Below are positions 14,434 through 22,057 of a stretch of 26,866 nt of DNA, one piece after another. Position numbers and translations under genes: made by a program. This stretch comes from a virus: the IMG/VR virus record IMGVR_UViG_3300023296_001171, positions 1-26,866 of that record; one strand, written 5' to 3'. A model generated the notes under the pieces. The model had not been told where the DNA came from. It did no database searches and was given only the letters and a program-made list of their open reading frames with translations. Each line of letters starts with the position of its first letter. Positions within the stretch are counted from its first letter, which is position 1.

Positions 14434-17346
14434 ATGAGCCAAGATTCCACGCCGGTAAATCACCCGATTGAGTACCGTGACCTCTACCTACATATCAATA
14501 CACTTTTCCTCCCGACCGACCACGTGGAGGTTCGCGCCTTTCAAATCAAACGCGACGGCGACGACGGCGGGGCATCGCACTCCCTGCTGCTCACCGCCGA
14601 ACGCCTCGCCAACGCCGAGAACGATCCGCCGGTTGCCGGGTGGCTTGCGGCGCACAATACGGAATCATGGGGGCTTTACGTCTGCGTCAATCCCCTCAAG
14701 GGCGCACGCGGCTCCGGCCACGGCGGCTCGGCGAAGGATGCCGACGTGCGGGGCTTCCGGTTCAACTTCGTGGACTTCGACGACGCCACACCCGACGAGG
14801 CCCTGCTGCGAATCAAAACCGCCGGGCTACCCTTCCCCACCCTCGTGCTGCACTCGGGGTCCCCCACCGGAACCCACGCCTACTACGGCTACGAGAACGC
14901 ACCGGACGAGGAGGCATGGCGGGGACTTCAGCGCCGACTTATCCGCGACGTACAAAGCGACCGGGCGGTTAAGAACCCGGCGCGTGTGATGCGGCTCGCG
15001 GGGACGATGAACCACAAGGTTGGTGCCGGGCAGGAATGCCGTATCGTCAACCGCACGGAACAGAACTGGTACGAGGACTACACGGCCGTTGGGATCGAGC
15101 CCCTCGTGGAGGAAAGCCACGCGGCACCGGTCCGCGACGCCGACGCGCCACCCAACCGGATGGCCCTGAATAACACCACGCAGAAGTTCCTCGCGGGGCC
15201 GTGCCCCGAGGGCGAACGCAACTGCACGCTCTTCGCGTCGGCGCTGGATTACAACGCGAATAACATCCCCCTCGACGACGCCATCAAGGAACTCGCGGAC
15301 GACCGGGCGATCGCACGTGACGGCTTCCCCGCCACCGAGGCCTACAGGACCGTCCGCAACGCCTACCGGCGGGAGGACGCGGCACCGACCGCACAGGGGG
15401 GGTCCTTCGTGCCCCCCTGCGACCTGACGGTTACACAGTGGACCGCGCATATCAACAAGATTAAGGGGATGCCCTCCAACCCCGAGCAGCTAATGATGGT
15501 CGAGAAGCGTGACGCCGAGCCCCCGGCGATGTCCATCATGGCCGAGCCGGTTGAAACCGAAGCGCCCCTCGATGTCACACAGAACCCCGTATATGTTCCG
15601 TGTGACACCCCGGCCGACGCGGAGGACGTGGTGCCGGACGTGGCGGAGGACGTGGGCGAGTCCGTGGTGGTGCCGGAGGGCACGGTGGCGACCACACCCA
15701 CACCACCCGAGGACATGCTGCGCCCCCGCATTCAAAACGCGGAGCCGGAAACGAACCTCACCTCCGGGGGTCAGCCCTTCACGGTTTACAAGCACAAAAC
15801 AATGTCGGAACTCATGGGCGAGGTCCCGGCACTGCTGGACGGGTGGCCCAAGCGGTCCCGCGCGTCCGGGCTCTTCGCGGTGGGCGGTGGCGGGCAGTAC
15901 GGTAAGCAGATTATTTCGCTCGCCGACTCCACAAAGTTATTCGGATTTTTCCAAGACTGCGGGAACGTATTTTGGCGCGTGGGCGAGGTGAAGGATTCGC
16001 GGTCCAATATCTTCACACCACCGACCAAGGACGAGTTCTTTGAAATCGCAAAGTCGCGCATGGGCGAGGAATATATCGGCACCTCGGACCTGCCGCAGTA
16101 CCCACCGATTCCCGGCATGTACTACCTGCCCCTCGAGCTTCCCGAACCCACCGGCGTGGTCCTGCAGGAGTTCCTCGACGCGCTAAACCCCGCGACGGAA
16201 AAGGACCGCCAGCTTCTGCTCGCGGCACTACTCACGCCCGGGTGGGGTGGCCCCGCCGGTGCGCGTCCGATGTTCGTAATCACCTCGGATCACGGCATGG
16301 GGTCCGGCAAGACTGAAACCGCCAAGGCCCTCGGCAGGGTTTGGGGCGGCGCAACACCGATCCAGTACGAGAATAACTGGTCCGCCGTGTGCAAGTCGAT
16401 TATGTCAAGCGACGGGTGGCTTTCAAAGTGCTTCCTCTTCGATAACATCAAGGGCCGGTTCGGCGGCGCGGCGATCGAGTCCGCCGTCACGTCCGACCGG
16501 ATCAGCGGGCACCGGATGTATCACGGCACGGTTGAGCGATACAACGACGCCACCTTCTACCTGACGTTTAACGTGCCGGAGCTTACCCGCGACCTCGCGG
16601 CCCGGTCGGTGATTATCAAAATCGGCAAGCAGAAGCGTGGGCAGTTCGTGTCGTGGGCGAAGAACTTTATCGAGGAGAACCAGCTACAACTCGTCGCCGA
16701 CCTGCTCGCACTTCTTCGCGGCCCGGATCAGGGCGAAATCAAACCCGAGAACGAGGACCGGTGGGCGGACTGGCAGCGTGGTGTGCTTTGCAAGGTACCC
16801 GGTGCCGACGTGGACGCCCTCGCGGCGGAGATTTGTGGCAGGCGTCCTGCGGTGGACGGCGACGCGGACGAGATCGACGACATCCTCCGCGACCTGTACG
16901 GGTATCTGAAAACCAACGAACGTGTGCCCGACCCCACACCCGGCGGGCCACGGTACGCCATGATCACCAGCGTGGAGGTATATCGGATTCAGAAGGACGG
17001 CGGGCACTGGCGCTCGTCGGATAAAATCGGCGAGTCCAACGACCGCAAGGCCTGCGTCAAGAACCTCCGGGCAAAAATCGACGCCCGAATCTTCAACTTC
17101 CGACGGGCGGACGGTACCGAGTTCCCGAAGGTCCGCGTGGACGGCGACGGCCGACCAATCACCCACGTGCGGGGCGAGTCCGAGAAGCGGTCGGCGGTGT
17201 ATCGGATCGACATCGACCTCATGGAGGAGGCCTTGGCGGCGGGCCTGCACGCGGCACCGGACGAGGCGGCGGACGCCACCGACGACGCCCCTGCTGCCCC
17301 CGTGCCGGCCCCGGACAACGTGACCGACGACGGCATCCCCTTCTAA
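14434..17346 (+). CDS. PrimPol - P-loop helicase fusion (replicative primase-helicase)
   Basis: 970 residues; AAAGGAG precedes ATG 14434. Residues 75-200 are an archaeo-eukaryotic-type primase-polymerase. Motif I is FVDFDD (D114, D116), motif II SGSPTGTHAYYG (H148), and then SDRAVKNPARVMRLAGTMN, where D176 may be the third metal ligand. Residues 255-340 are helical and may be a primase C-terminal bundle. Residues 350-450 are an acidic Val/Pro/Thr linker, probably disordered. Residues 600-740 form an AAA/SF3-like ATPase: Walker A GMGSGKT (K626), Walker B FLFDN (D670) and an Arg-rich sensor region (DLAARSVIIKI). The C-terminus looks like a winged-helix part with an acidic tail. The protein would unwind the fork and make primers. 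It is the last gene before a strong terminator and the iteron region. Confidence 0.9.
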   Translation: MSQDSTPVNHPIEYRDLYLHINTLFLPTDHVEVRAFQIKRDGDDGGASHSLLLTAERLANAENDPPVAGWLAAHNTESWGLYVCVNPLKGARGSGHGGSAKDADVRGFRFNFVDFDDATPDEALLRIKTAGLPFPTLVLHSGSPTGTHAYYGYENAPDEEAWRGLQRRLIRDVQSDRAVKNPARVMRLAGTMNHKVGAGQECRIVNRTEQNWYEDYTAVGIEPLVEESHAAPVRDADAPPNRMALNNTTQKFLAGPCPEGERNCTLFASALDYNANNIPLDDAIKELADDRAIARDGFPATEAYRTVRNAYRREDAAPTAQGGSFVPPCDLTVTQWTAHINKIKGMPSNPEQLMMVEKRDAEPPAMSIMAEPVETEAPLDVTQNPVYVPCDTPADAEDVVPDVAEDVGESVVVPEGTVATTPTPPEDMLRPRIQNAEPETNLTSGGQPFTVYKHKTMSELMGEVPALLDGWPKRSRASGLFAVGGGGQYGKQIISLADSTKLFGFFQDCGNVFWRVGEVKDSRSNIFTPPTKDEFFEIAKSRMGEEYIGTSDLPQYPPIPGMYYLPLELPEPTGVVLQEFLDALNPATEKDRQLLLAALLTPGWGGPAGARPMFVITSDHGMGSGKTETAKALGRVWGGATPIQYENNWSAVCKSIMSSDGWLSKCFLFDNIKGRFGGAAIESAVTSDRISGHRMYHGTVERYNDATFYLTFNVPELTRDLAARSVIIKIGKQKRGQFVSWAKNFIEENQLQLVADLLALLRGPDQGEIKPENEDRWADWQRGVLCKVPGADVDALAAEICGRRPAVDGDADEIDDILRDLYGYLKTNERVPDPTPGGPRYAMITSVEVYRIQKDGGHWRSSDKIGESNDRKACVKNLRAKIDARIFNFRRADGTEFPKVRVDGDGRPITHVRGESEKRSAVYRIDIDLMEEALAAGLHAAPDEAADATDDAPAAPVPAPDNVTDDGIPF

Positions 17347-17393
17347 TCCCAATCGCTTAGAACGCGGCTGCGGCCCCCGTGGCCTCGGCATGT

Positions 17394-17428
17394 AAGCCCC
17401 CTCCGGATGCGCCCGGAGGGGGCTTTTT
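17394..17428 (+). terminator. Strong Rho-independent terminator after the primase-helicase
   Basis: GCCCCCTCCGG (17396-17406) pairs perfectly with CCGGAGGGGGC (17413-17423) around a 6-base loop. The flanking AA/TT extends the stem to 13 pairs, and a T5 run follows at 17424-17428. It ends the rightward replication operon. Confidence 0.92.
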
Positions 17429-17474
17429 CGTGGGCCCAAACACCCTAACAAACAAGGCGGGATCCCGGCCGGAA

Positions 17475-17512
17475 AGTTCGGTGCCCACGTTTGAGTTCGG
17501 TGCCCACGTTTG
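17475..17512 (+). repeat. Two perfect tandem 19-base repeats containing the GGTGCCCAC iteron
   Basis: The unit AGTTCGGTGCCCACGTTTG occupies 17475-17493 and 17494-17512 with no change. The 19-base period puts equivalent bases slightly under two helical turns apart, so a protein could bind side by side. Two head-to-tail reverse-complement copies follow at 17521-17538. Confidence 0.9.
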
Positions 17513-17540
17513 GCCTCAATGTGGGCACCGTGGGCACCCT

Positions 17541-17574
17541 GTGGGGACCGTACTTTTTTGGGTACGGTGCCCAC
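17541..17574. repeat. Imperfect 13-base inverted repeat with T-rich loop
   Basis: GTGGGGACCGTAC (17541-17553) faces GTACGGTGCCCAC (17562-17574) with one mismatch, separated by an 8-base loop with six T. It pairs two iteron copies in a hairpin-forming arrangement, which would suit an origin, an operator or a cruciform. Confidence 0.75.
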
Positions 17575-17843
17575 ACTTAACCCCCGCCTTTTCTCGGTAC
17601 TTATAACCATACCTCAAGGGTGTGGGGACCGTGGGAACCCAACTGTATTCTTGCTGAAGAAATGTGACTTTTGTAAGTGTCGATTGGGGGCTGATAGTGG
17701 GGATTAGTAAGATAGGGGGGTAAGAACACTTTACCTGCGCTGGTTGGCCCCCAGAGAATCAGGAGTTGATTTTACGGTGCCCACACCCCCCCCCCGGACA
17801 CCTAACATCCGGCGGGACCGCGACACCGCCGGATTAAGGGACC

Positions 17844-17872
17844 TTGACTATAATCCCGATAGGTGGTAAGGT
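17844..17872 (+). promoter_or_regulatory. Possible promoter for the gene at 17905
   Basis: TTGACT at 17844-17849, 17-base spacer, TAAGGT at 17867-17872. A perfect TATAAT also occurs at 17849-17854 but has no -35 box at the right distance. Either would place the start of transcription 30-45 bases before ATG 17905. Confidence 0.4.
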
Positions 17873-17904
17873 TTATTTGTACCTCACCAATGGAGATGCC
17901 CGTC

Positions 17905-18888
17905 ATGCAGAAAAAGAATCGGTTAAGTCTATCCGTCCCGATCACGTTCCTCCAACGGCTACACCTCATCTATTCGACCTCGGGATTCGTGCAGGTGGGG
18001 GACGGCCACCCCCTCAAGGGTATCTACAACCGAAAAACGCCCACGCGGTACCGGCTCGCGATGCCGTACCTGCTGACGTGGGCCCTGACCGGATCGGAGG
18101 ACCGGCTGCACCGGTGGGCCGAACTCGACAAGCCCAAAACCAACCCGGAGCGTGCCGCCGTGCACTTCTCCCTCCCCGCGCCGATGGTCGAACGGGTAAA
18201 CGAAATCTCCCGGGGCATGGCGGCGGACTACAAAAACAACTCGCACCGCGCATTCCCGTGGTATGTTTTCTCGCGGATGGTGGTGGCGTACCTCAACGAG
18301 AAGATGGTGCCGATTGAGTACCACCACCAGACCCACCCCCGCGAGCTTCAGGGCACGCCGGTGGATGAGTTCACGGTGGTGGGCCTGCCCACCGCCGACT
18401 GGCGGATCGCCGACGGCGGGATTAAGGGCCTGCAGAAGAGGGTGTGGATGACGTTGCTCGAGATGGCGCACCGCCGGAACCTTTGGATCGCGGCGCACCC
18501 CGCCTGTCCGAAGGACCTCCGCGCACGCTTCCGGGCACACGCCACGATTCAGGGCACGCGGATCACCGCACAAAGCTACCGCGAGGAACTGGCGGCGCGG
18601 TCCGTGGGCGCGGGGCGCACCGAGGCGAACCACGTACCGATTGAGACACGACGCGAGGCGCGGGGGTTCTGGAGCGCGGCCCCGACCGAGAACGAAATCC
18701 GCACGCGGCTGGAGGAGTCCGGGGACAGTCGCTGGCTCGATGCCCGGGGCATCTACGCGCAGCGGTGCCCGTGCCCGGTGCCGACGTGGGAAAAAGACAC
18801 GACGAAGAAGCCCGCACCTAAAAAAGAAACCACAACCCAAAGCCTCGATGAGGTATTTCAGGAGTACTCCGGCAATGCAACCGCCTAA
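17905..18888 (+). CDS. Unrecognised protein beside the iteron region; possible DNA-binding protein
   Basis: 327 residues from ATG 17905, chosen because GGAG (17892-17895) lies 9 bases upstream; ATGs at 17890 and 17896 lack a site. Two segments have the strand-then-helix look of ribbon-helix-helix proteins: NRLSLSVPITFLQRLHLIY (residues 5-23) and AAVHFSLPAPMVERVNEISR (about residues 84-103). The middle is helical and basic. The C-terminus has KDTTKKPAPKKETTTQS followed by an acidic helix. I see no catalytic motif. Its position next to a cluster of short repeats suggests an initiator or repressor that binds them, but this is inference. It overlaps the next gene by 14 bases. Confidence 0.7.
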   Translation: MQKKNRLSLSVPITFLQRLHLIYSTSGFVQVGDGHPLKGIYNRKTPTRYRLAMPYLLTWALTGSEDRLHRWAELDKPKTNPERAAVHFSLPAPMVERVNEISRGMAADYKNNSHRAFPWYVFSRMVVAYLNEKMVPIEYHHQTHPRELQGTPVDEFTVVGLPTADWRIADGGIKGLQKRVWMTLLEMAHRRNLWIAAHPACPKDLRARFRAHATIQGTRITAQSYREELAARSVGAGRTEANHVPIETRREARGFWSAAPTENEIRTRLEESGDSRWLDARGIYAQRCPCPVPTWEKDTTKKPAPKKETTTQSLDEVFQEYSGNATA

Positions 18889-19336
18889 ACCACACACACG
18901 CGACGACCTCGAAACCCTCAACAAGATGCTGACCCGGGCGCTTGACCGCACGCTGCCGGAGGGCGACGCGGTAAGGGCGGGCACCGAGGCGGTTATCAAA
19001 ATGCGCCTGCACGGGATCCGCATCGAGGCCCTCATTGCCACGGAGATGGGCACCAAGGCGGACGGCGACCCGGCATCCGGCGAGTCCGGCTCCTTCCCCG
19101 TGGACCGACCGCACGACGACCCGGGCCTCGTGGTGATGCCCTTCGGCAAGTACAAGGGGCGGGCGCTGGCGAATATCGCCGAAAACGACCCGGAATATAT
19201 CGGGTGGCTCGCCAACGACGCCACCATTGAGAACTCCCGCGTGGCCGAGGCGGTGGAGGCGGTGTACGTCCGGCTGCACCTATCGGACGGCCTCCTTACA
19301 CAATCTGACAAAGATTCCGGGCCCGACGGTAAATAG
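18875..19336 (+). CDS. Protein with ExoX-C-like / DUF3820-type domain
   Basis: 153 residues from ATG 18875 (GGAG at 18861-18864). The frame is open much further upstream, but that part overlaps the previous gene and has shadow-like composition. Residues 1-85 are helical and then low-complexity (DGDPASGESGS). From residue 88 the text VMPFGKYKGRALANIA followed by DPEYIGWL matches the small domain found at the C-terminus of exonuclease X-like proteins and in DUF3820 proteins. This domain is thought to bind nucleic acid or position a nuclease. Here it stands without a nuclease domain. The neighbouring helicase suggests a helper role in recombination or replication. It is the last gene before the promoter at 19340. 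Confidence 0.75.
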   Translation: MQPPKPHTRDDLETLNKMLTRALDRTLPEGDAVRAGTEAVIKMRLHGIRIEALIATEMGTKADGDPASGESGSFPVDRPHDDPGLVVMPFGKYKGRALANIAENDPEYIGWLANDATIENSRVAEAVEAVYVRLHLSDGLLTQSDKDSGPDGK

Positions 19337-19339
19337 GTG

Positions 19340-19368
19340 TTGACGCGGGGGTCAATCGCCGATATGTT
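19340..19368 (+). promoter_or_regulatory. Sigma70-like promoter with inverted repeat over the -35 box
   Basis: TTGACG at 19340-19345, 17-base spacer, TATGTT at 19363-19368. TTGAC (19340-19344) and GTCAA (19351-19355) form a perfect inverted repeat separated by 6 bases. The 30 bases from 19340 are almost identical (28 matches) to those from 25883. It drives the helicase gene at 19398, with a leader of about 25 bases. Confidence 0.75.
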
Positions 19369-19379
19369 CATCGGGAACA
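19365..19379. promoter_or_regulatory. Inverted repeat at the predicted transcription start
   Basis: TGTTC (19365-19369) and GAACA (19375-19379) are separated by 5 bases. The repeat overlaps the end of the -10 box and the expected +1, matching the placement of palindromes at the promoters at 10836 and 25883. Confidence 0.35.
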
Positions 19380-19397
19380 CAAGCCAAGGAGTACGTC

Positions 19398-20549
19398 ATG
19401 CCCGAGCAAGCAGAAATCACCCTCACCCCCGAGCAGCAGACCGCCTGCGACGATATCCGCCGGTGGGTGGGGTCCGGCTCACGTGAGCCCCACACCCTCG
19501 CCGGATTCGCGGGGACCGGCAAGAGTACGGTGATCGCGTCGATGGACATTGAGGGCATCCAGTACCTCACCCCCACAGGCAAGGCGGCTCACGTCCTGCG
19601 GACCAAGGGCGCGGCGGCGAAAACGATACACAGCTTCATCTACGACTTTTATGGCGTGACCGTCCGCGAGGACGGCACCGAGGCCCCACAGTTCTCCGAT
19701 AAGATGAAGCTTGAATTCCAGCCGTCGCTGGTCGTGGTGGACGAGGCCTCAATGGTCAATCACGAATTATATAACGACCTTCTGAGCCACCCGGACCTTC
19801 CCGCGCCGATCCTCTTTGTGGGCGACCACGGCCAGCTTCCGCCGGTCGGATCGGACCCCGGGCTCATGCGGAACCCGCAGGCCAAACTCGAAACGATCCA
19901 CAGGCAGGCCGAGGGCAACCCGATTATTGCGGTGTCAAAGATGATCCGCGAGGGCGGGCGTCCGCGTGACCTGCTCGGCGGGCCCCTGATCGGCGACGGG
20001 GTGCGCGTCGGTAAAATCAAAGACAACACCCGGCTGCTTGAGTACGCCCGGGAGAACGGGGTCGATCAAATCCTCGTGCCCTTCAACGACATGCGGCGCA
20101 CGATCAACCTGCGGGCCCGCGAGGTGGCGGGACGCCGGGCACCGCTTGAAGTCGGCGAGGAAATCATCTGTCTGCTCAACGACCGCAAGAAGGGGATTTA
20201 TAACGGGATGATTTTCACGGTGCGGGAAATCGTGGAGGAAAACGATCGCTGCTACACGTGCCGACTCACCGACGACACCGGCCGGGCCCTGCCCCCGGCG
20301 ATCGACGTGTGGAAGGAGGGCCTCGGCGCACCGGTGAAGATGTCCCGCGACGAACGGCTCGAGTTCAACGACCGACGCGGCACAAGGGCATACTTCGACT
20401 ACTCGAGCGCAATTACCTGCCACAAGGCACAGGGTAGTTCGTGGCGGCATGTTTTAGTGATGGAACGGGTCTGCCCCCTGTGGGATCATTCACGCTGGCT
20501 TTACACGGCCTGCACCCGCGCCGAAGAACAACTGACGATCGCAATCTAA
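19398..20549 (+). CDS. SF1B DNA helicase (RecD/Dda-like)
   Basis: 383 residues, AAGGAG six bases before the ATG. Superfamily 1B motifs are in order: Walker A GFAGTGKST (K42), motif Ia YLTPTGKAA, Walker B VVVDEASMV (D115, E116), motif III GDHGQLPPVG (residues 142-151, Q146), motif V/Va TCHKAQGSSW (K343, Q345) and motif VI YTACTRAEEQ (R374). The size and motif set match phage T4 Dda-like and short RecD2-like helicases, which move 5' to 3' and help start replication or process ends. It has no N-terminal RecD extension. It is the first gene after the conserved promoter, so it probably belongs to a separately regulated, perhaps early, unit. Confidence 0.93.
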   Translation: MPEQAEITLTPEQQTACDDIRRWVGSGSREPHTLAGFAGTGKSTVIASMDIEGIQYLTPTGKAAHVLRTKGAAAKTIHSFIYDFYGVTVREDGTEAPQFSDKMKLEFQPSLVVVDEASMVNHELYNDLLSHPDLPAPILFVGDHGQLPPVGSDPGLMRNPQAKLETIHRQAEGNPIIAVSKMIREGGRPRDLLGGPLIGDGVRVGKIKDNTRLLEYARENGVDQILVPFNDMRRTINLRAREVAGRRAPLEVGEEIICLLNDRKKGIYNGMIFTVREIVEENDRCYTCRLTDDTGRALPPAIDVWKEGLGAPVKMSRDERLEFNDRRGTRAYFDYSSAITCHKAQGSSWRHVLVMERVCPLWDHSRWLYTACTRAEEQLTIAI

Positions 20550-20561
20550 CGAAAGGCACCC

Positions 20562-20765
20562 ATGCGAACCCTACACTTTATCGGCCTAGTCCTGCTTACT
20601 ATCTGCTTCGTCGCCGGTGTCGGCGCGTCGCTGGTGGTCGCCTTCGACGGCCTGCTCGACCTGCCCTTTGAGTTCCCGCCCATGCGCCGGACCGTGGCGG
20701 CGGTCGGCGGCGCGTCGATCCTCGGCTTTTACTTTGTACTTATGAACCGGATGATGAACCCATAA
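20562..20765 (+). CDS. 67-residue protein with two membrane helices
   Basis: ATG 20562 with GAAAGG upstream. Residues 5-29 (IGLVLLTICFVAGVGASLVV) and 44-61 (TVAAVGGASILGFYFVLM) are hydrophobic, joined by an acidic/Pro loop, and both ends are basic. The two-helix hairpin is the layout of class II holins, but the gene stands between a helicase and a methyltransferase, with no endolysin nearby. A holin role is therefore only one possibility; other small phage membrane proteins (exclusion, host takeover) look alike. Its stop overlaps the methyltransferase start as TAATG (20763-20767), so the two are co-translated. Confidence 0.7.
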   Translation: MRTLHFIGLVLLTICFVAGVGASLVVAFDGLLDLPFEFPPMRRTVAAVGGASILGFYFVLMNRMMNP

Positions 20766-21586
20766 TGCCGACAAAAACAACCCACGGCGTCCGGCACTAC
20801 GTCGGGGACGCGATCGACATCCCGCTGCGCAAGAACTCGGTTGACCTTGTTCTCTGCTCCCCGCCATACGAGGGCGACGTGCGCCAATACGGCAACGTGA
20901 AGTTCACGCTTCGCGGGCAGGACTGGGTGGACTGGGCACGCGAGAGGTTTATGGAATGCCTGCGCGTGTCGCGCGGCCCGGTCGTGTGGGTGGTGGCGGG
21001 AAAAACGCGGCGGTTCAAATGGTCCGCCGTGCCCGCGCTACTCATGGCCGACCTGCACCGCGCCGGTGTGAACCTCCGCAACCCCCCGATTTACAAACGC
21101 TCCGGCGTCAGCGGGTCCGGCGGGCCGGACTGGTTCCGGTCCTGCTATGAAACCTGCATCGTGGCGACGCCCGAGGGTCGCCTCCCGTGGTCGGACAACA
21201 CCGCCTGCGGGCACCCGCCGGTTTGCCCCCCCGGTGGGCCCCCCTCCAGCCGCAAGCCCAACGGGACGCGAACACGGGGCCGGACGTACACACCACCCAC
21301 GCTGTCGAACCCCGGGAACATCATCGACTGCGGCAGCGGGGGCGGCGGGAACATGGGGCACAATCTCTGCCACGAGAATGAGGCCCCCTTCCCCCTCAAG
21401 CTGGCGGAGTTCTTCGTGAAGTCGCTCTGCAAGCCCGGCGGCACAATTTTGGACCCCTTCGTCGGAAGCGGTACGACGGCGCACGCGGCGATTAAGAACG
21501 GGCGCAGGGCAATTATCGGGGACGTTCGGGCCTGTCAGGTGAACCTATCTCTTCGGCGTGTTGCCGACGTGGCGGGCTTGTGCTAG
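20765..21586 (+). CDS. Beta-class DNA methyltransferase (N4-cytosine or N6-adenine)
   Basis: 273 residues. The catalytic motif IV SPPY (residues 32-35) comes first and the AdoMet-binding motif I DPFVGSGTT (residues 230-238) comes last, the circular order of beta-class amino-methyltransferases. SPPY is most common in N4-cytosine enzymes but also occurs in adenine enzymes. Motif X lies just before motif I (HENEAPFPLKLAEFFVKSL). The middle has a Pro/Gly-rich insert (PPVCPPGGPPSSRKPNG) that may be part of the target recognition region. No partner nuclease of a restriction system is adjacent, apart from the HNH gene downstream. It is most likely an orphan enzyme protecting phage DNA or altering gene expression. 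It is coupled to the two-TM gene by TAATG. Confidence 0.9.
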   Translation: MPTKTTHGVRHYVGDAIDIPLRKNSVDLVLCSPPYEGDVRQYGNVKFTLRGQDWVDWARERFMECLRVSRGPVVWVVAGKTRRFKWSAVPALLMADLHRAGVNLRNPPIYKRSGVSGSGGPDWFRSCYETCIVATPEGRLPWSDNTACGHPPVCPPGGPPSSRKPNGTRTRGRTYTPPTLSNPGNIIDCGSGGGGNMGHNLCHENEAPFPLKLAEFFVKSLCKPGGTILDPFVGSGTTAHAAIKNGRRAIIGDVRACQVNLSLRRVADVAGLC

Positions 21587-21595
21587 ATTGCCAGT

Positions 21596-22057
21596 ATGGA
21601 GAGCACAAAGCCCCCACCCCGTAAGCGAAACTATCCGGCGAAGAAGTGTGAGCTATGCAAAAAGACCTTCAAGCCCAAACACAAACTCGACCAACGGTTC
21701 TGCGGGAAACACTGCGCGGCAAAGGTCACGGCAAAGACCCGGAAATCCTCCAAGGGCGGGCGCAGGCTTTCGTCGAACGGGTATGTCTTACTCTGGATGC
21801 CGGACCACCACACGAAACCGAAGGGCGGGTACGTGATGGAGCACCGACTCAAGGCGGAGAAGCGCTTGGGCCGCAAGCTAAAACCGAGCGAGGTGGTGCA
21901 CCACCGGAACGGAAAGAAGGCGGACAATCGACCAAGGAACCTTCGGGTCATGGACAAGCGGGCGCACGACAAACTGAAACGTCCGCACTACACGGCGACC
22001 TGCCCCCGCTGTGGTGAGAGCTTCCCCGTGAAAAATAACACAAGGGCCACAAGATGA
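21596..22057 (+). CDS. HNH endonuclease with flanking zinc-binding motifs
   Basis: 153 residues. The N-terminus holds C-x2-C (KKCELCKKTF) and C-x3-C (FCGKHCAAK), a likely zinc finger. The HNH core follows: GGYVMEHRLKAEKRLGRKL, then SEVVHHRNGKKADNRPRNL, giving the His-His and Asn/His residues of the HNH_3-type fold. A second C-x2-C (TCPRCGESF) is near the C-terminus. The protein is very basic. Free-standing HNH genes of this type are usually homing endonucleases that spread by cutting alleles lacking them. There is no clear SD before ATG 21596, only 9 bases after the methyltransferase stop. Its 3' end overlaps the next gene (ATGA at 22054-22057). Confidence 0.88.
   Translation: MESTKPPPRKRNYPAKKCELCKKTFKPKHKLDQRFCGKHCAAKVTAKTRKSSKGGRRLSSNGYVLLWMPDHHTKPKGGYVMEHRLKAEKRLGRKLKPSEVVHHRNGKKADNRPRNLRVMDKRAHDKLKRPHYTATCPRCGESFPVKNNTRATR

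Larger units (their letters stand above)
17429..17904. other. Non-coding iteron-bearing region, candidate origin of replication
   Basis: No credible gene lies here. The region holds about nine copies of GGTGCCCAC or its complement GTGGGCACC, some with one or two changes. Forward copies are at 17480-17488, 17499-17507, 17566-17574 and 17776-17784. Reverse copies are at 17521-17529 and 17530-17538, and variants at 17541-17549, 17622-17630 and 17631-17639. Between the clusters are AT-richer stretches (17590-17615 and 17640-17690), unusual in this genome, which could be the unwinding element. A tract of ten C residues ends near 17795. The placement between the primase-helicase gene and a putative DNA-binding gene fits an iteron origin. 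A multi-site operator is the alternative. Confidence 0.6.

Noticed and set aside
17379-17606. Open frames in the region after the primase-helicase gene
   Set aside because: They run through the terminator and the iterons, have no ribosome binding site and match no protein pattern.
17475-17784. CRISPR array
   Set aside because: Repeats are only 9-19 bases, occur in both orientations and are irregularly spaced with no uniform spacers.
17786-17795. Run of ten C residues as a functional element
   Set aside because: It may matter for length variation or sequencing error, but nothing in the sequence supports a specific role.
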